A DNA stretch of 64,000 nt from Channallabes apus (lineage: Eukaryota; Chordata; Actinopteri; Siluriformes; Clariidae). The DNA is taken from NCBI GenBank assembly GCA_030522415.1, contig CM060112.1, forward strand, positions 3,642,001 to 3,706,000, written 5' to 3'. Of the stretch, positions 11,381-24,329 are shown piece after piece. The stretch's first letter is position 1; every line of letters begins with the position of its first letter. The translations under genes and the position numbers were made by a program. The notes beneath the pieces were generated by a model. The model was not told the origin of the DNA, did not search any database, and saw nothing but the letters and a program-made list of their open reading frames with translations.

Positions 11381-11894
11381 CACCCATACCACTCAGCCGA
11401 ATTTGTTACACAGATGCAAAGTCATTACGTCCTCTGGAGAGCTTGGTAGAGGTCAGTAAATGCTGCTTACAGCCTCTTTTCGGCTCGGTGTGAATTCTGT
11501 TGTGTTCGTTACTGACGTTATAATCGGGAGTGAAATTGGAGCATGTCCAAATATTTTCGGTTGGCAACACCTCAGTATCGATTGTTCGGTGGCGTTATTG
11601 AGTCGTTGTTAAATGCACCATGGTCACACCCTTTATTCATTGCATCTTCTTTTTTTTATTAGCATTTACTGGTTATGTACTTGCGGGTTCATTCTCTCGA
11701 TTACTACTTGCTGGTACATCTTACATACAATTTAATTTCCCCTGGTATATACAATCATCATGCACCTTAATTTTAATGCATCTTAAATTTGACACAATTT
11801 TACCTAATTAATGTACATTAAATTGTTAACGGTGTTTATTAATGCACCTTAATTGTAAACTACTATGTACAAATTTATTTGCCTGTCAAAACAA

Positions 11895-12760
11895 ATGACA
11901 AAGCTTCATTTTTGTCACTACATAATTGCCTGAGAGATTTAAAAATATGGTTGGATCAGAACTTTCTTTGTCTTAACGAAAATAAGATTGAGATTGTTAT
12001 GTTTGGTCGTCCTGGTGATCTGTGTGCTTATGTAGATGCACATTATACAGTAATTTAGGAACATATATTCATCCATTTACCAGGAATCTCGGTGGGATTT
12101 TTGATGGTGCTTTAAAATTTCATAAACAGATTAGTTCTGTTATAAAAGCCAGTTTTTTTCAACTGAGACTGTTGGCGAAAGTCAAGCCCTACCTTCCATG
12201 TAAGGAGTTTGAAAGTGTAATTCATGCTTTTATGACATCAAGACTGGACTATTGTAACTCTTTATATGTTGGATTGGATCAGGCATCTCTCCAGCGTTTG
12301 CAGTTGGTTCAGAATGCAGCAGCTCGGCTCTTAACTGGGACTAGAAAGCGTGAGCACATTACCCCGGTCTTAGCTTCACTACACTGGCTTCCTGTCCGTT
12401 TCAGGATTGAGTTCAAGATTTTATTGTTTGTTTTTAATGATTTTAAATGGGGATATATTTATCAGAGCTTTTACATATCCACACTCCCGTTAGAGAACTG
12501 AGGTCGTCTAATCAGCTGCTCCTGGATGTTCCGAGAGCCAGATTGAAATATAAAGGTGATGAGCTTTTTCAGTGGTAGGACTGAAGTTGTGGAACGATTT
12601 ACCTGCTCACATAAGGTCTGCTCAGAGTGTTGAAATTTTGACAACTTTTAATGTATTGATTGATTGTGTGATCTTTTTTTTTTGGCATTGTGAAGCACTT
12701 TGGTCAACCATGGTTGTTTTTTAAATGTGCTATATAAATAAACTAAACTAAAACTAAACT
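11895..12760 (+). pseudogene. L2-type LINE, RT C-terminus and 3' end
   Basis: A 5'-truncated non-LTR retrotransposon. Translated pieces read LHNCLRDLKIWLDQNFLCLN, then after a frameshift and stop near 12045-12055, SRLDYCNSLYVGLDQASLQR and NAAARLLTGTRKREHITPVL, followed by SLHWLPVRFRIEFKILLFVF. These are the familiar motifs after the reverse transcriptase core in L2-like LINEs. The 3' end has GTGCTATATAAATAAAC and a short-period TAAAC tail, as L2 elements have. The endonuclease and most of the RT are missing, so this copy is dead. Confidence 0.82.
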
Positions 12761-14639
12761 ACTTAAATAGCTGGGCATCTGACATACTGTATGTTCAATT
12801 TCTCCAATGTCTATGGGTCAGCGCAAGGCACAAGGTTATCATATTGTTAACACCTCTTCGTAATAGTCGGTAGTGTCGTTTTCAAGAATATTTACTTGGT
12901 AGTCCAAGTTAGCAATTTGGATAGCTCTTGCAGGGATGTCTATGAATATATATTCGAATGGATTTCATATCCCTTCAGACATCCTTTAAGGTTATCTACG
13001 TTAGCTAGCTGACTAACAAGATTAGTGAAAATACATTCGGAATCTCGACAACTGCTGTTTTATTACTAGAGGTTTCGATCAGTATAAGTATACACATGAC
13101 TTGGTCATGCATAAGCAACGAGCTCTTCATGCTCCCTGTTCGGGATTAGATAGCTAAGCTTTACATGGATGACTGAGGCCTAATTTACCTTGATGCTGGC
13201 ACACGGATGGGAAAAGAAACAAACACACCCTCCCCAAATGCTGAATGATTAAATAAAGGTCATGTACTCTGGAGATTTTCTGCTCCAGTTAAATGAGGAT
13301 GGCAAGCACAAAAGACCCCACATGGCTCACAGAACATGTGCTGACCAGTCCAGAATTTTTTTCTTTTTCTTTTCGAAACATCCCTTGGAAATGGAAATTA
13401 TGGTTCATATATTGAGTCTATTCGGGTGTTTGCTGCAAATCCATACTATGAGCATTTAAAAAAAAAAAGAGACATTGATTATTATAATGAGAAAGATGAA
13501 AGATGCAGTGATGAAGGACATCAGGAGAAAAGAAAGGGGTTCTCAGAAGGACATATAGATGTAAGAGCGCCAAACACTGGAGCTCATTTAGGATCATAAA
13601 TATTGTGGGCTTGTGTTTATATATTCATGAAGTTTTTGTATGCTGGAGTGTGAAATTATGGATATACGAGTATAAATCAAAGTGAAAAAAACAAAACAGT
13701 TCACTCATTCCTTACAGGATGCAGAGAGTCTTATTAGCTACAGATATTCTCTAACACTTTCTATGAAGGTCATAAACACATTTTATGAGGCATGAGGCAA
13801 GTTGTATGAACATGTTTTTCACCAGATCAAACTAAAGATCCTCATCAGATACGCAAAAGCTTTGCAGAGTTCCTTCATATCTGTATGCGCAAGCTGATAA
13901 ACGCTAATCTTCAAGAACATTCATGGTACAGCTGATTTGCATTTAGCCAGGCCCATGCATCTCCATAAAAGGCAAAAGCTCACAATGAGGGTGAAAAGGG
14001 TGAAAGAGCTCATTTTTCCAGTAATTCAGCGCAAACATTGCAGTGCGCTGGATATTGTAATCGTATATTAAACACGCTTCTTTCTTTTAAAGGGTGCCAT
14101 TACATTTGTTCCGATCAAATAGTTAGTGTTATGTGTTTTAATTTATGGATTTGTATTGGAATCATTCTCGTTTATTTATATTAAAATAAAAATATGGACC
14201 ATTATGTTTATTAAGTGACTTAATACTGTACGTGATGTGAAGTTTACAGCATAATTTGTAAATAAAATCATAATATGTTTTATTGAAGGAAACCTGTGCG
14301 GTCATATTTTTCCACAAGTTTTGACGCGTATATTTGTTTGATTATTTACTCACAACACGGAAGTCCAATGATCTTTGTCTCTCGTTTTAGTTTTCCAGCA
14401 TCAAAGATTCAACACTTCGTACAGTTGTCTTGAGTAAATCCACTGTAGTTACAACACAATCACTGTATCTGTAGGTCACAATCTTAAATCATGTTTACAA
14501 CAGTATGTTTGCTGTATCTTTTAGCTTACTTTTTCTTACGTTGGATCACCTTTTCTTACGGTCAAAAAGCTTGTGTTCTCCACAAGTTCTGCATCTAAAC
14601 TGCAGTTATTAACAATAACAATATTAACAGCGAGACTGT
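12761..14639. other. unassigned non-coding sequence
   Basis: No gene was recognised. The stretch 13880-14060 is less AT-biased and contains GATTTGCATTTAGCC, so it might be a conserved non-coding element, but the support is weak. Poly-A and CA runs are scattered through the rest. Confidence 0.35.
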
Positions 14640-15046
14640 TATAGAATGCTTAGAATACACTCGCATGAGCGCATACTGAATCACTCACACACACACACAC
14701 ACGCTCTCGCCTTTACAGCCCCACTCCCACCCCTCCTTCTCTCTGCTTCCCACACAAACACACACACACACACACACTCTCTCTGCCCTACACAGAAACT
14801 CTGCAAGCACTAAGACCCAGCAGGGGAGATGATTACCTACAATACCAACAGCGCAAGAGAGAGAAAAACCCTTCGCTCAGTTGTGGCTCACGTGACGCTC
14901 GGCGTCAAAACAAGAAGCGCATGCGTGATACATGATACTCCTAAACCAAGACAATGCTCGTTTTTCAAGTCTAAAATTATTACAAATATTTGCTCGTCTT
15001 GCGGAACACTCGTAAACCGCGTTACTCATAATCCGAGGTTCCACTG
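14640..15046 (-). mobile_element. Tigger/pogo-like fragment (copy 2)
   Basis: The right end reads CGAGGTTCCACTG then TA (15047-15048). Read on the minus strand it matches the element at 20137-20684 through GTAACGCGGTTTACGAGTGT and the CTCCCCTGCTGGGTCTTA block. The opposite inverted end is not visible, so this copy is truncated. (AC)n and (CT)n lie within it. Confidence 0.65.
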
Positions 15047-15150
15047 TACTTGAAATGTAATTATTTATCAAATTTAACTTACAAATTAACTTAAATTAGA
15101 TTAACTTTACTTTATTTTAATAAGTACTGAGCTAATATATTAACAGCTCA

Positions 15151-15178
15151 CTGTAGTCGGTAAATCATAGTAAAAGAG

Positions 15179-15213
<35 letters not shown>

Positions 15214-15380
15214 CCTGAGTGTGAATGCACTGTTTCTATTGGTGGCTTCAACCAGCACCACTTCTGATTTCAAACACCTGCTACGCGATTAAGCGTCTAC
15301 ACAGAGGGAAGGCAAATTATCAGTTACATATAATAGTCAGCATTCACCACTTCAAATACTACACACTGTACAGTAACACA
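15151..15380. repeat. unnamed dispersed repeat with (CT)n, copy 1
   Basis: Shares CACTGTAG...GTAAAAGAGTC, an internal (CT)n run, CACTTCTGATTTCAAACACC and CACAGAGGGAAGG with 50722-50968, in the same order and spacing. The downstream AGTACAGATA-rich sequence is also shared. The family is not identified. Confidence 0.6.
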
Positions 15381-16390
15381 ATGTCATGAAAAAAATGTAG
15401 TGAAGTAGAAAGTACAGATATTTGTTGTAAGATGTGCAGTAGTGGAGAAAAAATATCCACTAATAAGACAGATGGTAAAGATATATGAAATATGTGCTTA
15501 ATTACAGTAATGTAGCAAATGTACTTAGTTACTTTTAACCTATCACAAATGCATTCATCATTATCTTGTGTGATAAAGGATTCCTCTGATTATGTATGGA
15601 TTATTTTTAATAGTTAGATTTGATGATGCAGGAAGTTCAAGAAGCAAGTTTGTTAAAGTAAGTTTTCATTTACATTATAGAAACAATAAATGTTAATTCC
15701 CTCACCAGCCTCACTGTTTCCCCTCATAGTGATAAAAAAAAAAAAAACTCACAAAATTTCTCGTAAGCTTTTATAAGCATAAAAAAAATCCCCCATATGA
15801 ACAATTACACATTAGTGTATAAGGAATATCTGCAATACAAATTCCTGTGAATAACAGAAGAGCTAATGTATAAACATAAAAATGACTTGTTTATATAAAC
15901 TACATGTCTAAGCTGCCATTATAGGAAATGATTCAACAATTTCTGATACGAATACTTCATTAAATTATCCTACTGATTTATTAAGAGTGCACGGCGTGTT
16001 TCGAGTCGGACCATCGCGGAAAAAAACCCAGCCTGGAAAATATGAAAAGGAACATCAAGAGGGAGCAGCACAGTCTGTAATGAGGATGCAAGGTTGTTCG
16101 AGATGACATGCCATTTCGGTAGACGCCATTATCGTGACTGTGCTTTGAAATAGATGAAAAACAGCCACTGAATCTCGCTCGATGAATGCCGTAAATACGC
16201 GCCTGGTGTCCTTATTTATTTTATCATAAGGCATATTCTCCATCCAATTACTTCAAGTGGATTTTTCTTACAACATAAATGGATAAAAAGGAATACAAAT
16301 ATGTTTGAGTATATATGTATATGTGTGTAATATACAGTATATAAACAGTATACACTGCACATATGCATATATGCACAGTACGTATATACA
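15381..16390. other. unassigned non-coding sequence
   Basis: AT-rich, with a poly-A run near 15735. No gene was recognised. Confidence 0.35.
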
Positions 16391-17050
16391 TCATAAGCCA
16401 CTTCATTAGCTACACCTGTTCAACTGCTTTCTCCAACAAATATCTATTAAGTCAATCACAAGGCAGTAGACAAGCATTTATGCATGTACAGTAGTCGTGG
16501 TCCAAACCGAACATCTGAATAGGGAGGAAAGTTGATTTAAGTACCTTTGAACTTCGGTTGGTGCTAGATGGGCTGGTCTGAATATTTCTAAAACTGAATT
16601 TACTCAAACAACCATCTCTAGGATTCACAGATAACTTTAAAATAAAAAAAGAAACTAACCAATGAGGGAAGTTCTTTGGGCAAAAATGGCATGTTGGTGG
16701 TCAGAGGAGAATGGGCAGACTGGTTCGAGTTGATAGAAAGGGAACTCAAATAACATTTTTGACTTTCAGATGGGTCAGAATTTGGATAAACAACATAAAA
16801 GCATGGATCCGTCCTGCCTTGTATCAGCAGTACAGGCAGGTGGTGGAGGTGTAATGGGGTGGGGGAGAATTGGGAGTATTGTTGCTGATTGTGTCCATCT
16901 CTTTATGAGCATGAGGATGTCACAAAGCTAAAATCATCTCATACTGGTTTCTTGAACATGACAATGAGGTCACTGGACCAAACTCTCTAAGGAATTTTCT
17001 CAGCACCTTGTTGAATGTGTGCCATGAAGAATTAAGGCAGTTCAGTCAAG
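16391..17050 (+). pseudogene. Tc1-like transposon relic (family E)
   Basis: The left end reads CACTTCATTAGCTACACCTG. The transposase message is decayed but ordered: GATGGGCTGGTCTGAATATT (helix-turn-helix region), then GAGGAGAATGGGCAGACTGG, then GGTCAGAATTTGGATAAACA and a glycine-rich part near GGTGGTGGAGGTGTAATGGG, then ACTGGTTTCTTGAACATGAC and CACCTTGTTGAATGTGTGCC. Several hundred bases between these blocks are missing compared with a usual Tc1 of about 1.3-1.6 kb, and the right inverted repeat is not seen. It is inactive. Confidence 0.72.
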
Positions 17051-17985
17051 AAAAACTACTGAAATAGCAGATATACAGTATATATATGTGACCCAATCTG
17101 TGAAAACGCAGCTTTTCTACTACTATATATACTGTATATGACTTGTTACAGTATCATATAGCACTAGGTGGCACTATTGATGTTAATATATACACTTGTA
17201 CATCTGGAATGTACAACTCCTCCTACTCTTCCTCCTCCTCCTCCTCCTCCATATTTTTTCCCCTTATACTTTTATCTGGATGTAATCTTTGAATTAATAT
17301 CTTGTTTCTTTAAAAAAAAAAAAAAAAAAGGGAGTGAGTCCTCTTCAAATGAACGCACACTTTCCCTTCACACCTATCCCCTCTTCAGCTACTCTTCCCT
17401 CTCTATTTATATTCGCTGCTGTCAAATTGGCTTAATCTCAAAAGGAAAACGTCCAATTGAGTTAACTTCAGCTCAAACAAAGACTCTAAGGTCTCTATGA
17501 ATGTAACAGTGCGAATGCTGGAATATTCTTCTCTTACCCGGTTAGTCAGTTAGACTTTAAAAAAAATCTCTCATGCAGTCTGTATCTCTATATATTTTAT
17601 CTTATTATTGTTTTTTTTTTCGTTAGGCTTGATTGCTGGGAGCCTCTAGTTCATGTTGTTCTTCTCTTGCATTGAGATATTTTTCTTTTGTTGTCATTTC
17701 CACTTCATAAGAAGAAAAAAATGAACTTGGGAATGCACTTTGCCCTGAGTGGATGATTATAGAGAGAAACACCAGACATGCTGTCATCATGATAAAGACC
17801 TCCAAGCTGCAACAAAACAATCGTGGCCAACACCGATGTCCTTGGTGACTATAAAGTGACCTGAGTCTATAAAAAACAATTATTGGACTTACTACAATTA
17901 TTTCACTGGGCACAGTGTCACTCGATGATGATAATTTAAAGTACAATTAGCTTTTTTTGAGACAATCGCTCACAAAAATGCTTTA
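17051..17985. other. unassigned sequence, simple repeats
   Basis: Contains an inverted TATACAGTATATATA / TATATACTGTATAT pair at about 17072-17137, (CCT)n at 17230-17250 and poly-A at 17312-17330. No gene was recognised. Confidence 0.35.
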
Positions 17986-17989
17986 ATTG

Positions 17990-18205
17990 AGTCATACGCT
18001 CATGGTCTGTAGCAGAAGCGCCGATAAAAGTCCTATTATACCGCAATATGGTTTCTATTGTAACAGTGCATTTGTGACAGACATGCCATATAAATTAATT
18101 AAGAAGTATGTGAGCAATGAGGAAATCTTTTTACTGAACATTTGTGGAAGGAGTCTCCCGTGTCAGTGGTTTGTAACATTCTTAGGTAAGCCTGTAAGTT
18201 TATAG
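17990..18205 (+). repeat. CCAAT/X-box dispersed repeat, copy 1 (partial)
   Basis: Contains GTTTCTATTGTAAC (X-box-like, one mismatch) and, downstream, AACATTTGTGGAAGGAGTCT followed by CAGTGGTTTGTAACATTC. The second block is shared with 25594, 32744 (minus) and 55862 (minus). Confidence 0.55.
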
Positions 18206-18292
18206 TTCCTGACATCTTCAGGACAGAGGCGATTATGCTTTTTTGCAGTTTCTTAGTAAGAAGACAAACTGCATTTCTTGCTTTATTGATCT

Positions 18293-18298
<6 letters not shown>

Positions 18299-18326
<28 letters not shown>

Positions 18327-18503
18327 TGAAGGAACTGTTCATAATTGCTATATCAAAAGTGAGAACAGTTGTTCTTGTTTCTTGGGCATTCCATAAGATA
18401 CAGTACATACACATGTACAGAAGGACATTCCATAACATATGTTCCATGAAGCACATGCAGAAGTTCCATAAGACGAGAAGTGGGAGAAGGGAGCTTACTT
18501 TAG

Positions 18504-18542
<39 letters not shown>
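18299..18542. repeat. (GA)n and (CA)n microsatellites
   Basis: (GA)n at 18299-18324 and (CA)n at 18508-18542. Open frames across them encode only repeat peptides. Confidence 0.9.
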
Positions 18543-18545
<3 letters not shown>

Positions 18546-18859
18546 AGTGCCTGCGCCACAAGGTACTTATACACGGATGGACATTCTATAACATTTTAAG
18601 GACGGACAGATGTTCTATATAGATGTTTGATCGACCATGATTCCAGATGTTGCATAGCATACATTCCATAGCGTACATATGGACGAATGTGCCATAACAT
18701 ATGTGTTTGCATACGTTTGGACGGACAGACTTTCTGTAACATATGTTGTATGACTTGCATATTTATGAAGCAAGTTCCTTCCTGTATGGAGATCAGTCCA
18801 CCTGTCTGTCCATCAGGATTTCTTTGTTTAAAAAGACCTGAAGGAAAAACAGCATGCAT

Positions 18860-19753
18860 CTTTTTTTTTAGGTCACTTCTTTATGTTGTATCAGTGTTTT
18901 CCTGGTTAGTTCATTAAGGATCCTTATAGAGCAAACGTAAATCATAAACCATGGAAATAAAGTCATAATAATAAAAATAAAGAAGCAAGTTCATAGAGAG
19001 ACAAGTGCAACATGGCAGATGAGTGTGATTCAAATTGCACACTCAACAGCATAACGCAAATTCCCTGACAGGTGACATGCTAACTCTTGAATTAAAGCTG
19101 TAGCATCTCTAAATAACTCCTGTTTAAGCATCGTAGCAGGATGCTGTAAAGCAGTTGTAGCTGACACAGTCAGGAAAGTTGAGAACGGTCCACTCATCAA
19201 AAGAAGAAGCTCTCAAAATTTCATACAATCCCCTTCAGCGGGTTCTGTATTATTTATATCATTCTTTTTTTTATTTGAGAGAAAAGGGTACTCAGATCCC
19301 AAGTGCATGCTGAAATTAGAGAATTATTTTCCAACACAGTTCACTTCATAGGCATCAAGGAGAGCTAGGTGCACTGGCCATGAATGGTGCACTCTTAGAC
19401 AGCTTACTGTAGATCGCTTAAGGCTTGTCACTCTGAGAAATCCTTAAAAGTTTCATGTCGAGGATTATAGCTAATTTTTATTACAAAAGTTTTCTTTTCA
19501 GAAGTTCAATTAATTCCTAAGAAACCCTTGAACAAGTCCTTTTGGTCCATCTGGCGAACCTTTAAACTTTGCATTCAGAACTCTACAACCTTTCAGAGAG
19601 GATCCCAAGAGTTTAGATTAAAGGCAATTAGAAACTGAAGAAAATCTTACTAACCACAAAACCCATATGTGGATACTTTGAGTCTTTCCAGCACATTTAT
19701 GGTTTCTAAATGAACTCTCACTCACTAATTCTTTATATCTCTTTTCCAGTACA
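18860..19753. other. unassigned non-coding sequence
   Basis: No gene was recognised. Degenerate GAACC/GGTTC-type words begin at about 19440. Confidence 0.35.
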
Positions 19754-19903
19754 AGGTCACAGGAAGCCTGGAGCGGAACCCTAGGAACTCAAGGGAAGGC
19801 ATGTCTTAGGACTGTGGAGGAAACCCAACATGCAAACCCAAAGACGGGACTCAAACGCTCAACCCTGGAGGTGCGAAGCCACAGTGCTAACTATTATCCC
19901 ACC
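19754..19903 (-). repeat. decayed tRNA-SINE
   Basis: In reverse orientation it follows the 3115 SINE: AAGGTCACAGGAAGCCTGGAG (tail side), GACTGTGGAGGAAACCC (body), then CAACCCTGGAGGTGCGAAGC and ACAGTGCTAAC (head). Internal deletions are present. Confidence 0.65.
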
Positions 19904-20136
19904 TTTCTAAATTAACTCCTATTTGGAAGTGATAAATCCCTAATCTTCCAGTGAACCTTTTGAGGAACCATTAAAAACCCATTTACCATAAGTGTTGACC
20001 TACATTTAAAGGTTCTATGTAGTAAAGTGTTTACCTTTCAAAGAACGTTCCAAGGCTTTGGGTGGAAAGGGTTTTCAAAGCAAAGAACCTAACTGTCCAC
20101 AGAGTCCATATTGAAAACATTACATTTTCTCTAGTA

Positions 20137-20684
20137 CAGTGGAACCTCAGATTACGAGTAACGCGGTTTAAGAGTGTTCCGCAACATGATCAAAGATTTT
20201 TAATAAATTTTGACTTGGAAATCGAGCAAGTCTTGGTTTATGAGTACCGGGTATCATGTATCACGCATACGCTTCTTGTTTTGATGCCAAGCGCCATCTG
20301 TTTTTCTCTCTCTTGTGCTGTGGAATTGTGGGTAATCGTCTCCCCTGCTGGGTCTTAGATCTCGTCTCTTACTGGTATAATCAACATCCGTGCACGCGTA
20401 TACTGTTTACTATAACACTGTGACCACAAACACTGCTCTGTCATGATTCTTTTCACAGGTGAAGTTAAGGTTAAATTGTTTTAGGTTTTCTTTACAGCAG
20501 TGATTCCGTTGGTGTGTCGCTCAATTGAGTGTCATTAGAGAGATTACTTGTTTATTTTTCCGATAAAACAGTGTTTCCGTTTTATCAATTCTGAAATTCC
20601 GAAAATTTGATTTGGTTTACGAGTGTTTTGGAATACGAGCCTGCTTCCCTGAATGAATTATGCTCGTAATCTGAGGTTCCACTG
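20137..20684. mobile_element. Tigger/pogo-like MITE (copy 1)
   Basis: 548 bp with inverted ends CAGTGGAACCTCAGATTACG at both termini (right end on the opposite strand). TA precedes the left end at 20135-20136. The right flank is TT, a probable mutation of TA. The end sequence is typical of Tigger-like elements in the Tc1/mariner superfamily. No transposase is encoded. Confidence 0.82.
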
Positions 20685-21125
20685 TTTATTAATAGATGGA
20701 AGACGAGAGCTCTTCTATAGATTGTCTGCCCATCTATCAAGTAATCTAAGATGGACCATTGAAGGTCCATGAGTTCATATCAGTTCCACATAGGATCAAT
20801 TTTAAAAGTTATAAATTCTTAAATAGCTAATGGATCCCTGAAGAAGTCTTGGAAACCAATTTTTTACGTGTAAAGAACTCTAAAGAACTCTCGCCAGTCC
20901 GTACGAGGCAATGGCATGAAGACATTTAGAAATCTAGGGAAATGTAACTATGCACAGAAGCCATGAAGAAGTTAGTGCAGTTCATCTTTTTCTTAAGTGG
21001 GAGATTCTTTAAATTGAAGGAAGTAGAAAAGATCCAGTAGATAACTCTAGATGACTAACTTGCAATCTTACAATTATAACTGATTGCTATATATACACAC
21101 TATACTGTATAATACTCACTCACTC
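20685..21125. other. unassigned non-coding sequence
   Basis: No gene was recognised. Scattered AAAGAACTC-type words are present. Confidence 0.3.
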
Positions 21126-21278
21126 GTTGTCTATACCGCTTAATCCTGTATATAGGGTCGCAGGGGGCCTGAAGCCTATATCCCAGGAAAGGGGCACAAG
21201 GCGGGGTACACCCAGGACAGGGAGCCGGACCCTGGAGGAGCAAGGCGACAGTGCTAACCACTAAGACACCGTGCCACA
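21126..21278 (-). repeat. decayed tRNA-SINE
   Basis: Reverse-orientation match to the 3115 SINE: TATACCGCTTAATCCTGTA (tail), AGGCGGGGTACACCCAGGAC (body), GACCCTGGAGGAGCAAGGCG and ACAGTGCTAACCACTA (head). The central body is missing. Confidence 0.7.
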
Positions 21279-21299
21279 CACTGTATGACAATTAAAATA

Positions 21300-22418
21300 A
21301 ATTTCTAAAAATATATATTTTTAAATGTGTATTATCATTATATATTTTTTTCTAACAATTTTTTAATAATATAGTTTAACTATACATGTTTTCTAGCACC
21401 TCAAGCATGAACAACATACAGTTGTGATTTAAAGTACAGAAGCCTCTCAGTGTTTTCCTATCAAAAAAGGAGTGCAAGACAGAAAATGCAAGTGTTTCTT
21501 TATGGGTTCTGTAGCTGGTTATGGTTTTTCTTTTTGCTTTTTCAAATGTTGTTGTGTGGGTCTACATAGAACCTGTAAGGATTGGTTAAGGTGTTTTTTA
21601 AAGGGTTCATTAAATAATTACAGATACATAGCTTCCAGTGGAACCCTATCTAACAGGAATGTCTCCCATTGGGGAAAAAAAGGGATTATCTTAAATTAAA
21701 GGGTTCTTAAGGATTCCCTGTATAATTATGTGTACGTGTAAGGTTCGCCATGGAACATTAAAATGTTTCTCAGAGGGACAAACGAACCTTGAAGTGTTTC
21801 CCTGTTCACATACAACCCAATGGAAGATCTAACCTGCATAAATATCCATTAAAATGTTCCCCATGCACTGAAGGTATATTTAAAGCAAAGAACCATTAAA
21901 CTGCTCTCTCACTCAACTGTACAACCGTTACGGTGAGAAATTAGGTCTTTGGTCCGGGTTAGATGTTCAATTTTTAACGCCGTTTTCTGCAGCAAGTGAC
22001 ATTTCGTGGCAAGAGCAAGTTATGAATAATAAATGAATAGAAAAATATTTAAATGAATACATTGATAGATATACAATTCATAAGAACAGGCACAAAATAA
22101 AATAAAAAAAAACAGGCAAACAAGCATTTGACACCAGGCAAGGTAAGTACATATATAGATCATTTCAATAAAATACAGTATATACAGTAGTTGATGTGAT
22201 GGAGCCTCTTCACCTGTTAATAAAAACATGAGTGTTTGAAAACATGAGACCAATGCGACACCTTCAAGGAGTTTAAGATCTGGTGGTGGAACAGGACACT
22301 CACTGGTTCTCGCTCCACTGGTTCCCACCTTTTTAGCAGCCATGACTGGTTGTTCATTGCCAATGATGTTCCGATACCCAGCCAACAAACAGTTACTGCA
22401 AAACGTACATTTTACATA
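21300..22418. other. unassigned sequence with GAACC-type words
   Basis: 21470-21900 contains many imperfect GGTTCTTAAGGATTC / GGAACATTAAAATG words. A 122-codon minus frame (22020-22388) has no recognisable domain and a hydrophobic low-complexity C-terminus. Confidence 0.3.
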
Positions 22419-22826
22419 AAAGGGGTGTTCAAGTCAAACCGGGACTTGTGATTTCTGGTGAATGAAGAAGTAAAACATCTGATTTTTAAAAGAAGGCTGT
22501 ACAGCCGTGACTGATGATCCGAGCCGAGGTGGCTTGGAGCTCACTGCAGTCGTTACCGCGAAAAACCCTTGGAAATTGACAAATAACTTGTCGCCAACTT
22601 GCAAAAGAGACGCATCTGTCTGTACACACAATCATTCCCTAACACAACCATTTCTGCAGTTTAAGTGGGCCATTAAAGGAGTTCCTGAGAGGCCAGTGTT
22701 GACCGACATGAAGCTGGCAGGCTGTTCATGGCGCCGGCGTACTAAGAAAACATTCTACCTTGATGGTATCCGAGCACTAGTGAAACGCTTGGATGAGTGA
22801 GTCCCGCTTTGACTTGAACAACCTTT
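22419..22826 (+). pseudogene. internally deleted mariner
   Basis: The ends GTTCAAGTCAAACCGGGACT (left) and, inverted, GTTCAAGTCAAAGCGGGACT (right) form terminal repeats of about 25 bp with TA outside each. The remaining coding sequence is the mariner transposase C-terminus: a LKEFL piece near 22675, then, in another frame, KTFYLDGIRALVKRLDE and a stop at 22800. The catalytic core is absent. A related, differently deleted copy lies at 40572-40930. Confidence 0.78.
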
Positions 22827-23865
22827 ATATTATGTGGTGATTCATTTTCATGGATTGGAAATAAATACGTTATTCTGCTGTATGCCTTCAATGTAGGTGT
22901 TCTATGGCTAACCACAGGGCACAGGCCTTAACCTAAAGTAGGAACTTGACTTTCCAGGAATGAAGATGTCCAGCCGTGCTGCTGCTGTCTATCTTCTAGT
23001 GTATCAGATATTCGATCGTTCGCTTTCGATCCTTCCTGCGTATAACAGTGCAATATCTGATAAGAAAATCCGCTTCTTATGTTGCAAAACTACTTCTGGT
23101 ACATAAACACTTAGGGAATTGCATTTTTATTTTATTGTATCGTGTTTTCAGATCCCATGTTGCAAAAGAGTGGGAATGCATCAAGCTTAAAATCTAAAGG
23201 TTAATGTCCAGGTTTTCTAAATAGAGTCTTACACTCAGCCCAAGGGGATGAATTCAGTTCGGCCGGGCCTCATACAAATGTAATAACTAGGGATGAAAAA
23301 AAAAATAGAGAGTAGGCTAGATTATGTCGATTTGTTTCAGGCTTGGTTCTACAGGATACTGTAGGGCCAGTTTCAAATGTCTCAGTTACTCCATGAAGGT
23401 TAGGTCTTTGGTCTAAAATGTCCACAGACGGAACTAAAATCCCATTCAGAACACTTTCACGGTCACACATGTAGTTCTTCATGCTATCGAAACACAATTT
23501 CCAGTTCCATCACTGTGAGAGCCCATCAAGTGCTGCTGTCCCATTTTCCTCAAGCACCGGCGTACTCATGGTAGACAATTTAGAACCTTTAAGAGTTGCC
23601 ATATTGCAGGAACTCTTAAAGTGTCTACAGTATATAGTACCTATCACAGAAAGTTTTTTCCATCAGGAAATGATCCAAATAGAGCCCATGATGAGAAAAT
23701 GCTTTTAATCGAATACATTGGAACACTCTGGAAAAGAAGAAAGAAAGAAAAACCCTGCAGGATTGTTTTACACTGAAGCTTTAAAACAGTGGTTCTCAAG
23801 GCGGATCTTGTGCCTGGTGGTTAGGATGTGCCTGGTGTCTGGGGATGATTCTATCTACTTAGAAG
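22827..23865. other. unassigned non-coding sequence
   Basis: No gene was recognised. Confidence 0.3.
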
Positions 23866-24329
23866 ATGGTTCTGGCCTCGACTGGTGTTGTCAGCTGTTT
23901 CTCTGAGGACTTGACAATTCGATAGTTCAGGACTGGAACTTTCTACAAGTCTATCTGAGTCTCGAATAATTACTGGACTCCATTTTACATCAACTATTAT
24001 AACATCAATTAACATCAACTATTATAGCTGAACCTAACACTTAACACAGTATAAATGCAGATCATTTCCTGCTATCTGTTTCACCCAGATGAGGATGGGT
24101 TCCCTGTCGAGTCTGGTTCCTCTCAAGGTTTCTTCCTATTACCATCTCAGGGAGTTTTTCCTTGCCACTGTCGCCCTCGGGCTTGCTCACCAGGGAATAT
24201 CTGAACATTTTGATTCATACACATTCACATTCCATACAAACTTAAATAATTCTTTTGATTGTGTAAAGCTGTTTTGAGACAATGTCAATTGTTAAAAGCG
24301 CTATACAAATAAAACTGAATTGAATTGAA
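23866..24329 (+). mobile_element. L2-type retroelement 3' region (copy 1)
   Basis: Ends with AAAGCGCTATACAAATAAAA followed by (CTGAATTGAATT)-type short tail units, closely paralleling the LINE end at 12740. The last 160 bp recur almost unchanged at 36332-36488. Upstream, CAGATGAGGATGGGTTCCC and CTCAAGGTTTCTTCC belong to the same common fish repeat. No open frame is preserved. Whether it is a LINE UTR or an L2-mobilised SINE is not settled. Confidence 0.65.

Noticed and set aside
10987..11387. Overlapping 96- and 130-codon frames
   Set aside because: They lie in the long inverted repeats of the MITE. No domain.
22020..22388. 122-codon minus-strand frame
   Set aside because: No recognisable domain, and the C-terminal half is AT-rich hydrophobic low complexity. 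There is no supporting splice or promoter signal.
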